A stretch of DNA of 64,000 nt from Cliona cf. orientalis (Eukaryota > Porifera > Demospongiae > Clionaida > Clionaidae). Where the stretch lies: NCBI GenBank assembly GCA_963930775.1, contig OZ005698.1, positions 1,054,001 to 1,118,000 of the forward strand, read 5' to 3'. A program made the translations under genes and the position numbers. This document shows, one piece after another, positions 36,686 to 49,533 of this stretch (within the stretch, counting starts at the first letter, position 1; every line of letters begins with the position of its first letter). The notes beneath the pieces were generated by a model. The model searched no databases and was not told the DNA's origin. It was given only the letters and a program-made list of their open reading frames with translations.

Positions 36686-39600
36686 ATGAGCGACTCTGAA
36701 GAGGAAGATCGCGGAGGAAATCTACTCAATCAGGAGGCGGAGGAGAGCTCAGACGACAGCAACAGCTCCTCTGACTCAGACTCAGAAGATGACGAGGAAG
36801 AGGGAGATGAAGAAGGTACGTAGGCTGATTGTACTACATCTTAGTCGTATTTGTAGGGAATTTCTAGTTTTTATTGTATGTTCTAGCTGATTTATGTATT
36901 TGGGGGTGATTTTGCCATCAAATGTGTTCTATTCTAATTAAAGCCCACCCAGAGCCCTCCACTGTCATAATAGAGCAACTAGAAATGTTGTACCTGAAAT
37001 ATTATGTACACTAGTCACATGATCATGCATCCAATAGGTGTACTCTTTCTTGATTAGTATAAATACAGCACATAATTTTGAGAAATAGAATTCGTAATCG
37101 CAGTATGCAGATTTCCAGACCACTATTTCGATTCTTATACATGCACTTAGGTGACGTGGAAGGACTGATTGATGATACTGTCGAGGAGGGAAGGGGGGAG
37201 GAGAGCGGAGAGGGGGAGCAGGGAAGTGGAGAGGAGGAGGATTCCGACGATAACATTCAGAAGAAAGAGAAGCGAAAGAGATGTAAGCCATTCACACATA
37301 TGATACCTTCATGTACTGCCATGATTGAGCTGTGTATGTACATGTATGCTTTTATTGCTGGTGTGTAACTTTGAGAGATAGTTGTCCAATCTACTTTTGC
37401 TGTTCTAAGGACCAGAATTTATTCCGCTATCATCTCAAATCTTTGTCTGGTGTACGTCGTATCATGCTATTATGCTGTACATTTTTCTGATAGCTTTTGA
37501 AGATGATCAACTTGATGATGAAGACTATGCTCTCATTGCAGAAAACACTGGAATCCAACTGCAAAGGGTATACAGTAGTGCATAATAATTCAGAATTCTT
37601 CCCCAAGATCTATTTTAAAGTTGTAAGGAGGAGGGGGAATTGTTAAGCTTCACCTAATTAATTTTAAGATCAGCGAGAAATGCTCACTAAAGCCCTTAAA
37701 TTTAAGCTGTATTTGAGAGACTTATTTTATTGTTCACTATACTTTTACATCGTGAAATTTTGCAGAAGAAGCTTCGTCGTGTTCACATGTTGGACAGCGA
37801 TGAGGAAGACGAGGGGGAAGGGGGCGTGGCCATTGGTGAACCCACGGCAGTGGGAGGAGTAAGGGAGCCTGCCGGAGCCACGCCCACTATCGGCGACGAA
37901 GAGGAACTCAGCAATGACAATGAAAACTTCTCACATGTGAGCTAGTGGCTATATCACTGTAATGTGGTGTACATGCCCCAGTACTAATTAAGCTTGAATT
38001 ATTATTTTTTTCTGTTTTCAGATATTTGGAGACAGTGATGAAGAGGAGGCAGGGGAATCTCAAGGCAGTGGGTCAAAGAAGCCATCTTACTTGGACGAAA
38101 TAGGTAAGAAAATTAATAGACCACTTCATTCATCAACATACATGTACATGTCATACATTTTTCTGATGACGATAAAACATGCAAGTATCCTGATGAGCAA
38201 AGAATTATGTTATAGTGTTTGCATATGCAGATGATGAAGAGGATGATTTTATTGTTGATGAGCAGGGGCGTCCTCTTAGACGGAGAAAGGGAGATGGCAC
38301 ATACTCTGAACCGTGAGTGATGTGCACCTACATGTGTATTGCCACCTATTTTTTCAAAATTTTCTGCATGGGCACACATATATCTTGCGGTCAAGAGTTG
38401 AAGTAGTTTTTTCTTGTTTTTTGCCTAGAGCTCTGATGGAAGCTCAAGACATTTTTGGTTTGGACTTTGACCCCGCTGAGTTGGAGAAGCTGGCCAGAGA
38501 AGGTCTTCCATCCGACGATGAAGAAGAGGAAGATGAGGAGTACAACGTATGTCTCTCTCTCTCTCCTCCTCTGCCTCTCCTCTCTCTCTCTCTCTCTCTC
38601 CCTTACATGTGATGATGAACTGCGGCAGTGGTTTTTGATCTCCCCTGTTGCCAATGCCAGTAATGGCTGAACCCACTGGTCAGCAGGTGGAGAGAAACAT
38701 GAAAACACATTCACTGCTGTCTGAGCACATGATAAAAATTAACTTAGGAAGATCCAGCTGGGTATCATCATCAAGGTTCAATATGCTGCAATGCCAAGAG
38801 CTCCTGTATGGTACATGTAGCTCAATGGTAAGAGCAGCCGATCGGAATTTGGAGGACCGGGGTGTGATTCCCAGTTGGATCTCTATTTCTTCCTTTTCCC
38901 TACTAAGAGCACACATACATTTTTGATAATGTACTAAAGATGAACTGTTCACTCTTGCTTTTTTTCTATCTAGGAGGACAGTGATTTGGAGAGTGAAGCT
39001 GGCGACACTCCTCGTAAGAAGAAGCACCGCAAGAAGGCCAAGAAGAAGACGGGAATCTACGACCTCTATGAACCCAGTGAGCTGGAGAGAGGCCACTTTC
39101 TTGAGAGGGACGCCGAGATTCGGGTGACAGACATGCCGGAGAGGTTCCAGACGAGACTGATTCCTGTGAAGCCGAGTGAGGAGGGAGAGCTGGAGGAGGA
39201 GGCAGAGTGGGTCTTCGAGCACGCCTTTGTCAAGTCACCGATTTCAAAACAGGTGAGCATTGTAGATTGTGTATGGATCATACTATTGTGATAAAGGAGG
39301 GTGAGCTCTATAGAATGAGGTTTCGCGCATGTATATGTACATGTATAGCCTCGTCCCCAGCCCTATTTCCAGGATTTTTAATGAGTAGGCTTATCAACAA
39401 CTTACAGCAACGTTAGAGAAGTGTCTTATTTAGACGCACCTGCACGTACATGTAACTGATATTACTAAGCTATATTGTGTGTTATTCAATTTTTTGCAGC
39501 CCTACTTCATGAGTGACCGACATCGCAACATAGGACCACGGGGCCTCCCTCAGCAACAGATGGTGCCAAAGATCAAAGAGGCTCTGAATTTCATGAGAAA

Positions 39601-42600
39601 CCACTCCTTTGAGGTGCCCTACATTGCCAACTATCGACGTGAGTACGTGGAGCCCGAGCTGGATGTCCACGACCTATGGAAGATATACCAGTGGGATGAA
39701 AAGGTAAGGAGGGAGGGAGAAAGAGGAAGATAAGAAGGAGAACAAGAGGCAGTGAGAGACAGGGGGGGAAGGAAGGAGAGAGAGAAACAGATACATATGT
39801 TGTGTGTTTAGATAAATCTTTCAATTGATAACATGCATGTATTGCATATTGAGAAAGCTCTCTCTGAAAGTCAGATATCTCTTTCTTTCCCCCACTCGTA
39901 CCTTCCCAGTGGATGCAGCTGAAGACTCGTAAGCAGGACATGCGTAGACTTTTTGAGAGGATGAGAGACTACCAGTTTGAGAAGGTGAAGGAGGAGCCAG
40001 ACAAGGCCCTCACTGAGGACACTAGGGTACTCACCGATGAGGACATCATGAGGTAGGTACATGAACATGTTAGAGGGATTGAATTAGAGAGTGAGGAAGC
40101 ACAGGGATTTCCCCTCCCTGAAAGTTACGAAGTAACATGTACATGTATATATTACTGAAGTACTGGAACATACACACATACATGTATTACTCCCTTCTGA
40201 AGAAGCAACAATTATTTTTGAAATGATATATACACACAGTTTCTTAGTGATTTTGCAATAGATATATGCACTAGCTTATATGTACATGTATTTTTCTTCC
40301 AATTTCCAGACTTGAGTCAGTGAGTAGTACTGAAGAGTTGTCTGACGTCTATGCTCACTTCACCCTCTACTACGGCAAAGACCTGGTTGCCATGCGCAAC
40401 AGACAGGCGGCGGGGAAAGCCGCTCTCGAGGAGCTTGACATGGACACATCACTCGATGGATCACAGGTACATGTAAAGTGTTTTTATTTATTTATGAAAT
40501 CATCTCTGGTGTGGTAAAACCATACTACCATATAGCAAGAACTTTTGAGGGAGAAAATTTTCACCAATTTCACAATTTAAAATCCACCTGTGGAAAATTT
40601 CTTTTTAGGCATGCCATACCCATCTATGTGTTTGGTTTAGCATTCTACGAAAGTTTTCTCTGCAAAATGCTCTCTTGCAGTACTGCATAGTAGAATCTAC
40701 ATACATGTATTTAGTCCCTAATTAATGCTCACCCCTGAACCTCAGGAAAAAAGCTCTAAGAAGGCGACGGTGAAGCAGGCCCACAGACGTGACTTCTACT
40801 CCATCTGCCAGGAGAACGGCCTGGGCTCTCTCTCTGCCAAGTTTGGCCTGACTCCGGAGCAGTTTGGAGAGAACCTACGAGACAACTACCAGCGTCACGA
40901 GACAGAGCAGCACACCATTGAACCGGAGGAGGCGGCAGAGGACTACGTGCAGGCAACTGGGTGAGTGGTACTTACTTAGCTAGAAACCATAATTAAGGGA
41001 GTTTATAAAAAAATGTATGTTATTGTTCAGCTATATTGATAGCTACGAGCTAGATCGTATTACACCAATCTTGGCATTATTTCTCTCAATGAAAAAAATT
41101 CATCATAATTCTCATAATTGTTCAGCTGTCGTTGGGATTCTATATGCTGGTTATTGAACTCCTCAAATAAATTTTTATGATGTTTCCTTTTTCATTTAGT
41201 TTCTTCTCGTCTGTTCGAGCTGTTCTCCAAGGGGCGTGTCACATGGTTGCCATGCAGATAGCGGCGGAGCCACTGGTGAGGCAATCACTGAGGCAGGCCT
41301 TCCAGAGCAGGGCAGTCATCTGCGTCAAACCAACAAAGAAAGGAAGAAAGGTATCAACCTAGTGTTGGTTTTTATTGCTTGATTATATATGTACCGTACT
41401 TAGTCTAATACAACGCATGGAAAAAAATAATTCATTTTTGAAAAATGCGCGTTTTTCTGGTAAAGGTCGTCAATCCCTCCATATATGAACGTTATGAGAA
41501 TTCGTAAAATGCTAATTTCTTGCGTAAATTGGATCGTGTATTGTATTAGATTAACTACGGTATATACATGTACAGCTGTATGCAATGTGTAGTTGAAGTC
41601 ATGTTCTCTCTTTCTTTCCCTCCCTCCCTCCCTCCTTCCCTCTCTCTCTCTCTCTCTCTCCTCTTCAACAGATGATTGATGACAGTCATCCCTGCTGCTC
41701 CATCAAGTATCTTCGCAACAAGCCCCTCAAAGAGCTGAAGGGGGATGAGTTCCTGAAGCTAGTCCAGGCTGAGGACGAGAGACTCATTGAGATGAAGATA
41801 TCCATCGATCGAGACCTGGGACCCGAAAAAAGGTACAATTGTTGGCAGGAATCGATTACATACATGTATATGGTGGTCTGTATCATGTCAGGGAAGAGAA
41901 TTGATGAGATGCTGATCTCTATTTTAGGTTGAGATTCATTTTATTATTTATTACAGAGCGACTGGACAGACTTACTTTGAAGACATCAGACAGCTCTTCT
42001 ACAGGGTGAGTTAGATTTGCTTGCAAAAGTGGCTACCCAGTCCAAGTGTCCTTATGGTATGTACATTTATATGAACATGTGTGTATGTATAGGATGAGTT
42101 TAGTCGACTGGTGGAGAAGTGGAATGCTCAGAGAGCCCAGGCCGTGGCCCACGCTCTGCTCAAGGTCCTCTACCCTCTCATGGAGAAGGAGATGAGGAAT
42201 AAGCTACTACTGGAGGCAAAGGAACATGTGCTACAGGTACGTGTGGTAGATATATGTACAGTTTGTTTTGTGTCCACAGAGAGAGGAGAGGGAGAAAGGA
42301 GGGAGGAGGGGGGAGGGGGAAGAGAAAAGAAGCTAGTCACTCTCTAGTGTGTGTAGTGATGATAGTAGCATGTTTTGATCTCCCCTGTTGCCAGTGCCAG
42401 TAATGGCTGAACCCACTGGTTTGCAGGTGGAGAGAAACATGAAGAAACTAAAAACACTCTCTGAAACACACACCTCATGTTATGCACTCCTACGGGTAGA
42501 TAGATTAGTCAGTATTGTTTGGTTACTTATACATGTACATGTATGTATTACCCTTAGCCTTAGATGGAGCAATACCATGGATTTGATCACATTATAGCCA

Positions 42601-45600
42601 CTTTCCATCCTCTTTTTTTTTTGCTTGATTGTAGAGTTGTGTTCACAAGTTTCGTAGCTGGTTGGACATGGCTCCGCCCTCTTTCACTCGAGAGTTACCG
42701 GAAGAAGAAGAGGAGAGCAGTGACGGCCCCTACGCCCGTGTCCTCGCCTGTGCCTACAGCCCCGACAAGACTGTCCCTGCCTTCTGCTGTTTCCTGGACG
42801 GGAGTGGTCAGGTGACCGACTTCCTTCGGTTGAACAACCTACTCAAGAGGAAGTACAGCCCCTTCGACAGGGAGAGGGAGGAGAAGGTATACAGTGTACA
42901 TGTACTGTAGATCTTTCATGTGTAGCCTATTATTGCTTATGTGGACCCTTCCTTACTTTTTATATGGATAGCTATTATATTAGTTCGTATGAAGCTCAAT
43001 ACCTAACTGCATTGGTGTGAGTGTGTGTGTGCATGTAAAAATGCACACTGAATTTGATCTTCCCTATCGTAACACTTGCCAGTGCCATAACTTGGTGTTT
43101 GGTAAAGGATCGTTACTACTACATGTACTTTATCACACAGGTGGGTGACTTGAAGAATTTCAAAGAGTTTGTTGCTAATAAGAGACCTGAGCTGATTGTC
43201 GTGGGGGCAGAGTCTCGGGAGTCCCTCTCGATCATCGATGAGTTCCGGGAGTGCCTCACGGAGCTGGAACAGGAAGAGGATGTGGGTGTGGTTCCTGTTG
43301 AGCTCGTGGACCCCAACGTGGCCAGAATATACTCAAAGACAAACAGAGCTAGGGTGAGATTTTGTGTACCATAGATCACAAAATTTTTGCCGTTAAAAAT
43401 TTTTCATCGATGACCTTTTCCGATGAAAATTAAACAAAGCGAAATATTTTGTGCAATGTGCGTCGACCTATACCTATTTTGGTTGCTAAAGTCTTGGCGA
43501 CGAAATTTAGACTATGCGAAAAATTTTACTGGCGAAAATATCCCAATCTACGGTATATGTGTATGTGGGTGAATATTTTATTTGTGATGTACGCATTGTA
43601 CCGTATGCCTGCATGTTGTACACTGTACATGTATGTTTATATTTGTAGGAGGAGTTTCCTGAGTACCCTGAGTTGCTGCGGATGGCCGTGTCGATGGGCC
43701 GGAGGATGCAGGAGCCACTCCACGAGTTCACAGCTCTCGCTAGCTCACCCGACGACGAAATCTTTGCTCTAAAGATGCACCCCCTGCAGGACTCTCTCTC
43801 CAAGGAGAGACTGAAGGAGTGTCTCGAGTTGGAGCTGGTCACTCGCATCAACGACGTGGGGGTCGACGTGAACTTTGTGCTCAATAACCCCCACGCAGCG
43901 AGCATGCTGAACTATGTGTGTGGTCTGGGACCGAGAAAGGCAGCTGCTCTGCTCAAGGTGACTGGCTATGTAGCTTGGTGGTTGGTTTCTCTCTCCCTCT
44001 CTCTACTTGGTGGTTAGACTCTGTCTGTATCTCTCTCTCTCTCTCTTTCTGTCTCTCTCTCTGAGTGTGTGGTGATGAGATTTTTGATCTCCCCTGTTGC
44101 CAGTGCCAGTAATGGCTGAACCTACTGGTTAGCAGGTGGAGAGAAGTATGAAACTAACTGCTCTTTGTAGCTGTCTGAAACACACAGTAGTCTGTGCATC
44201 ACTTTCTCCATGCTTCTCAAGTTAATGAAATTTGTTTAATTTTCACATTTTTTCCTTTTTTTGTGATTAGATTCTGAAACAGGAGAATGCTCAGCTTGAG
44301 AATCGGTCTCAGCTTGTGATGCAGTGTTCCTTCGGCCCCCATCTCTTCATCAACTGCGTCGGCTTCATCAAGGTCGACAACAGCAACGCCACTGATGATG
44401 GGTAAGGTGCTGCAATTACATTAGTAGGTGTGAAAGCTTGAGCGGCCCATAATTTCCAAGAACCGATCTCAAACCTGTGGCTAGCTCTGCCTTTTGCTGG
44501 GATTAGGCTTGCCTGAGCAAAATTAATAATGGGATGGTTGCCTCTTAGATTTGGGAGTGGTAGATAAATCTCGGTGTTCTCCCCAGCATAGGCATGTCGG
44601 CCCGGCAAGCCTTCAGTTCAGAATTCCCTTTGATGTGGGAATAGTGCTAATCCATAAGCTTTGATGTGGCCACAAGCTCCATCCAAGCTATGCCCCACTA
44701 TCGTGCCTTAAATTTTTCCTGGGGAGAACACTGAACCTACTACATGTACACGTGATTGTTTGTATGCAGGGAGAGTACGTATACTGAAGTATTGGACAGC
44801 ACTCGTATTCACCCTGAGACCTACGTCTGGGCTAGGAAGATGGCCGTTGACGCTCTCGAATATTATGAGGTTAGATGATTAACACTGTACATCTTATGCA
44901 TGAGAGTTAGTTGGTTCGTCTGTCATGTAGCTACAAAATTTAATTATATAATTTCATCCATTGCTGCTCTCATATGAGACAGCTGCATTGTGCGTGTACA
45001 TAGTATTATTTACAACATTTCTAGGAGCAAATTTTTGTAAAATCACCCAAAAATTGTCAAGTATTTGCTATCTAATCCATTGGATGTATGAAAGATCTGA
45101 AGTGTAGTAGCTAACCATCCTTTTTTGTACTACAACCCTCCTACACCTTTAGATTGGTGATGAGAATAATCCGAGTGGGGCAGTGGATGAGATCCTTAGC
45201 CAGCCGGACAAGCTGAGTGACCTAGACCTGGACGCTTTCGCCGAAGAGCTGGAGAGACAGGACTACGGCAACAAGAAGATAACCCTCTACGACATCAGGA
45301 ACGAGCTCTTTGCTCCGTTCAAGGAGAGAAGGAAAGAATACTCACCAATGACAGAGGTTATTAATTTAATACCCACCACCCCTAGTCCTCAAGGCTAGGC
45401 ACCTAAGTGGCTCTGCTTTGAGCTGAAGCGGGCAGTGGGATGGTTCCCCCTTAGGTTTGGGGATTGGGTAAACCTACATGTACATGAATCAATTTTAAAA
45501 CAATTTTGAGCAAGCTTGTTAGTGTATATAAGGCTAATTATTGTTACATAAAAATAATTAGTGTATTGTGAAAATGACGGTATGTTGTAATCATCATTCT

Positions 45601-48293
45601 TTCATTTAATTTTCACTTTCAGGAGGAGAAGTTCAGTCTCTTGACGGGAGAGACCCCGGAGAGTCTTCACGAGGGGAAGCTTGTCATCTGCACAGTGGTG
45701 GGCATCGTGAGACGGAAGCCGCCGAGAGAGGTGCTCGACAGGGCCAACCCGATACAGAACGAACAGACACACCTCTGGCAGTGCCCCTTCTGTCTACTCG
45801 ACAACTTTAGGGACCTTGGACATGTGAGCAGCAACTAGTATTGTGTCATGTAGTAGAAGAGATATAGTCGACCGTAGATTCTTGAGTTGGGATGAAGTAA
45901 TGATTGGTGTATGTATAGGGGCGAGAAATATTTTCCTTTATTGCTCTGATCTCCCTGCGTACTCGTATGCAGTGGGAGGGACGAGAGTGAGAGAGAGTGG
46001 TGGGGGGGGGGGGGGAGCCTTTTCATTCATGCAATTACATTTTCTGAATGTAATACTATACTAGTGTGTACATACACAATGTACATACATACATACATAC
46101 ATACTTGTGTAGGTTTGGCAGCACTTTGACGATGGCAGCTGTCCTGGTCAGGGTATTGGTGTGAGGGCGAGGCTGGAGAACGGACTTGGTGGATTCATAC
46201 ACACTCGAAACCTCAGTGACAAGCACGTCAGCGCACCAGAGGAGAGAGTGCATGTGAGTTGGTAATGAAGGGGAAAAAATGAAGTACTATTCATGTGCAT
46301 GTACATAGGTCTGACAATTATTGTGAAGTTTTTGTATGACCAAGTATTTTTTGTGTTAAAAACTATTTGTAGGGATGACCCTGCACTTTTTCGTAAGATA
46401 CTTATACATATAGACTACAAATATTTTCCAAATTTACTACCATAATACATGTATTATTATGTGTAGATTGGTATGACCATTCACTGTCGAATTCTGAGAG
46501 TCAACTTGGAGAAATTTTCTGTTGATCTCACGTGCAAATCGTCCGACCTCTTAGACAAGGAGGGAAGATTTAGGTACATCAGTACACATGCAATGTGATT
46601 TAAAAGTTCACTGCTATCATGCTGTACACGTACACGTACATTTACATGCATAAAATTAATGATGGTTGTTTTCTATTTATAGCCCACCCAAGGACATGTA
46701 CTATGACCATGACCTAGCAGAGAGCGACAGAAAGAAAGAAGAAATTGCACAAAAGAAGCCACAGCAAAGTAAGTCCCTCTCCTCCTTCCCCGGCCACTCC
46801 TTTAAACATGCACACTCATAATAATATGATCCATATGCATGAATGACATTCTTCCTCCCCCTTCCCCAACTACATATTATACATGTACATGTACATGTAT
46901 TGATATAAATTTTTTCCCTAGAGTACTTTAAGAGGGTGATTGTACATCCATCCTTCATGAACTGTTCCTATGCTGAGGCTGAAAAAGCTCTTGCAAAGAT
47001 GGACCAGGGAGATGCCATCTTTAGACCAAGCAGCAAGGTAAAGAAAGCACTGGCATGCACATACTTTTGAATGCTAAGTAATTAACTATCAATTGTAGGG
47101 TTCTGATCGTCTGACGCTGACGTGGAAGATGGATGATGGTATCCACATTCATGTTGACATCAAGGAACAAAATAAGCCTAATCAGTTCAGCTTGGGAAGA
47201 TCACTTTGGATTGGAAATGACGTAAGTGCACTCTCTCCTTCCCTCCCTCCCTCCCTCCCTCCCTCTCTCTCCCTCCCCCTCCCCCCTCTCTCTCACTCAC
47301 TCATACACTTTCACATAATATTATTATGCACATAATATACAGGAGTATGAAGACCTGGATGAGATTCTGGCTCGATACGTCCAGCCAATAGCAGCCAGCG
47401 CTAGAGACATGCTCAACCACAAGTGCTACAAAAAGGCAGACGGAGGAAATCCTGAGAGTCTCAAAAAATTGCTCAGAGATGAGAAAAGCAAGAATCCAAA
47501 GAGAATCCCGTACTTTTTTAGTGCTTCAAAACAACTGCCTGGAAAATTTTGTCTTGCATATCAGCCAGGATCCAGACCCAGGATTGAGTATGTGACTGTG
47601 ACAGTAGACGGATACCGATACCGGAATAAGATGCTGAGAAGCATTAATGAACTGATTAAATGGTTCAAGGAACACTACCAAGATCCAATTCCGAGACCAG
47701 CTCAGTCAACAGCTCCAGTAACTGGTTCCCAAATTCCATCCCACATCACACAGAGCGTGGATCCGAGTCTGTACCCGAAGCTCCAAGCTGCCGTCAATAC
47801 TGCCCACCAGCAACAGAGGGGCAGCAGCAATACCCCCTACACTCCCACCCATCTCGCATACTCCACGGGAACGCCGACCCCTCAATATGCACACCAACAG
47901 CCCCCCACACATCATCAGCAGTACCCACATCAGCAAGCATACCACGGAGGGGGGTCGGCGTATGGGGGAGGTGGAGCTAATCAGTATGGGGGGAATCATC
48001 CGTCGTATGGAGGTGGTGGTGGTGGGGGCCAATTTGGGTACCCCCCACAACAACAGCATCAGCAGCGAGGGGTCTGGGGAGGAGGGGGGCCAGCGCCAGG
48101 TTGGACCCCCTCACAAGCTGCAATGATGCGTACTCCTGCACAGACACCTGGTCGGACGCCGGCATACACGCCCACACAAACACCACGATCCATGACGAGT
48201 AGTACTGGTATGTTCACACCCACTCCACGCAGTGGTGGGAGGAGTCACCATCAGCCTGGTTCTCCAATGGGAACTCCACTATTGGATGAATGA
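36686..48293 (+). CDS. SUPT6H: Transcription elongation factor SPT6
   Basis: Twenty-nine exons, 1741 residues (human about 1726): 36686-36815, 37151-37282, 37494-37567, 37766-37936, 38022-38103, 38231-38312, 38429-38546, 38974-39252, 39500-39703, 39910-40052, 40310-40466, 40746-40960, 41200-41350, 41672-41832, 41957-42005, 42093-42236, 42635-42886, 43141-43353, 43649-43957, 44271-44401, 44770-44869, 45153-45356, 45623-45823, 46113-46253, 46467-46573, 46683-46768, 46922-47037, 47099-47221, 47343-48293. Acidic N-terminus with Spn1/IWS1-binding-type segment ([10 protein letters not shown]-like), helix-turn-helix and YqgF-like core, helix-hairpin-helix [13 protein letters not shown]1 domain ([14 protein letters not shown]), tandem SH2 ([18 protein letters not shown]), then a Gly/Gln- and TP-rich tail ([18 protein letters not shown]). 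SPT6 is the nuclear histone chaperone and elongation factor that binds RNA polymerase II. All splice phases agree. Confidence 0.95.
38632..38706 (+). repeat. SPT6 intronic repeat, unit 1
   Basis: It begins TTTTTGATCTCCCCTGTTGCC, continues AATGGCTGAACCCACTGGT and ends near GGTGGAGAGAAACATGAAAA. Closely similar units lie at 42373-42446 and 44081-44154, all in SPT6 introns and in the same orientation. Confidence 0.8.
38808..38885 (+). repeat. tRNA-derived SINE-like sequence
   Basis: TAGCTCAATGGTAAGAGCA is a good Pol III A box and GGGGTGTGATTCCCA about 35 bases on resembles a B box. The flanks do not pair as an acceptor stem, so a SINE head is more likely than a working tRNA gene. It sits in an SPT6 intron just after repeat unit 1. 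Confidence 0.5.
42373..42446 (+). repeat. SPT6 intronic repeat, unit 2
   Basis: Matches the unit at 38632-38706 across about 74 bases with few differences (GTTGCCAGTGCCAGTAATGG). Confidence 0.8.
44081..44154 (+). repeat. SPT6 intronic repeat, unit 3
   Basis: Third unit of the family, again following a CT-rich tract, with TGGCTGAACCTACTGGTTAG. Confidence 0.8.
44454..44580 (+). repeat. Dispersed repeat R, copy 1
   Basis: Shares AGCTCTGCCTTTTGCT, TTAGGCTTGCCTGAGC and a GGGATGGTTGCCTCTTAG block with copies at 45371-45475 and 53536-53672. In an SPT6 intron. Confidence 0.6.
45371..45475 (+). repeat. Dispersed repeat R, copy 2
   Basis: Contains CCTCAAGGCTAGGCACCTAA, then GTGGCTCTGC and GGGATGGTTCCCCCTTAGGT. 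It is shortened relative to the copy at 53536-53672. Confidence 0.65.
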
Positions 48294-49533
48294 ATAATCT
48301 GGTTACTCTTATTATTTCTATTATTCATTTCTGACTGTTTGGTGGTAATAATAAAAAGTAATTACAATGTCATGATTTTAGTTATCATACACGTACAGCA
48401 CAAATTTTGTTTCAATGTCATAGCTAACTAATCTTTTATAATGATAATTATTACACAAAAGTCTATATAATAATATAGCTACAAAATTAAGGAATTGAAG
48501 TGCATGTGGATACATTATGGAGTCACCATAATAATATTATAGTTAGTAATACTAGTCTTAATTATTGCTATAGTATCAATTAATATATAATATTATTATA
48601 TCAATCTGGATTTGAGATCATAATGCATTCATTCCATAAGTGAAGATGTTCCAATGTGTGATTAACTTGCAGTGCACTAATTAAAATGTGAATATCGTCA
48701 ACGTCGAGAGGAGTAAATACATCCAAATGCTTCAATGTTGTGTTCACTCTCAGCATTTCCGATAATGCTACAACACTATCATACTCGAGCTCAATATCAA
48801 AACGTTCTATATGGGGCTCTTCACAAGGTGGAATTCCTAAATGTATTAATGAATCGTTTTTATGCGGGGCTTTTGCTACAGCTGGTATTACAGGATTTAG
48901 ATTAATTATATATGTTCACGCCCACTCCACGCAGTGGTGGGAGGAGTCACCATCAGCCTGGTTCTCCCATGGGAACTCCACTATTGGATGAATAACCTGG
49001 TTACTCTTATTATTTCTGTTGTTCATTTCTGACTGTTTGGTGGTAATAATAAAAAGACTAAGTAATTACAATGTCATGATTTTGGTTATCATCACACACA
49101 TATAGCATAAATTTTATAGCTAACTAATCTTTTATTACTACAATAGCTACAAAATCATTAAGGGATTGAAGTGCATATGAAAATTATGGAGTCATCATGC
49201 ATACAGTTACTTAATTGCTATAGTATCAATATTATTGACGTGGATTTAAGATCACAATGCGCTCATTCCATAAATGAAGATGTTCCAACGTGTCGTTATC
49301 TTGCAGTGCGCTAACTAAAATCTGAATATCATCACAAGTGAGAGGAGTAAATACATCCAAATGTTCCAATGTTGTGTTCATTCTCAGCATTTCCGACAAT
49401 GATACAACACTACCATGCTCAATGTCAAAAAGTTCTATATCAGGCGCTTCACAAGGTGGTATTCCTAAATGTATTAACGAATCATTTTTATGCAGGGCTT
49501 TTGCTACAGCTGGTATTACTGGATTTAGATTAA
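48209..49533. repeat. Local tandem duplication across the SPT6 and NLR 3' ends
   Basis: Unit 1 (about 48209-48903) holds the last 28 codons and 3' UTR of SPT6 followed by a fragment resembling the NLR 3' end. Unit 2 (about 48911-49533) repeats both in the same order: an SPT6-tail fragment (48911-49053) then the true 3' end of the NLR. The SPT6 tail in unit 2 and the NLR tail in unit 1 are therefore non-functional copies. The units have diverged by substitutions and small indels, and unit 1 is somewhat longer. Confidence 0.85.
48350..48355 (+). terminator. SPT6 polyadenylation signal
   Basis: AATAAA lies 57 bases after the SPT6 stop codon. The same signal is repeated at 49048-49053 in the duplicated copy. 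Confidence 0.6.

Noticed and set aside
38808-38885. Functional tRNA gene
   Set aside because: A and B boxes are visible, but no acceptor stem pairing or clear anticodon arm; more like a SINE head.
47706-48186. Frames overlapping the last SPT6 exon in other phases
   Set aside because: Shadows of the low-complexity Gly/Gln/TP-rich SPT6 tail.
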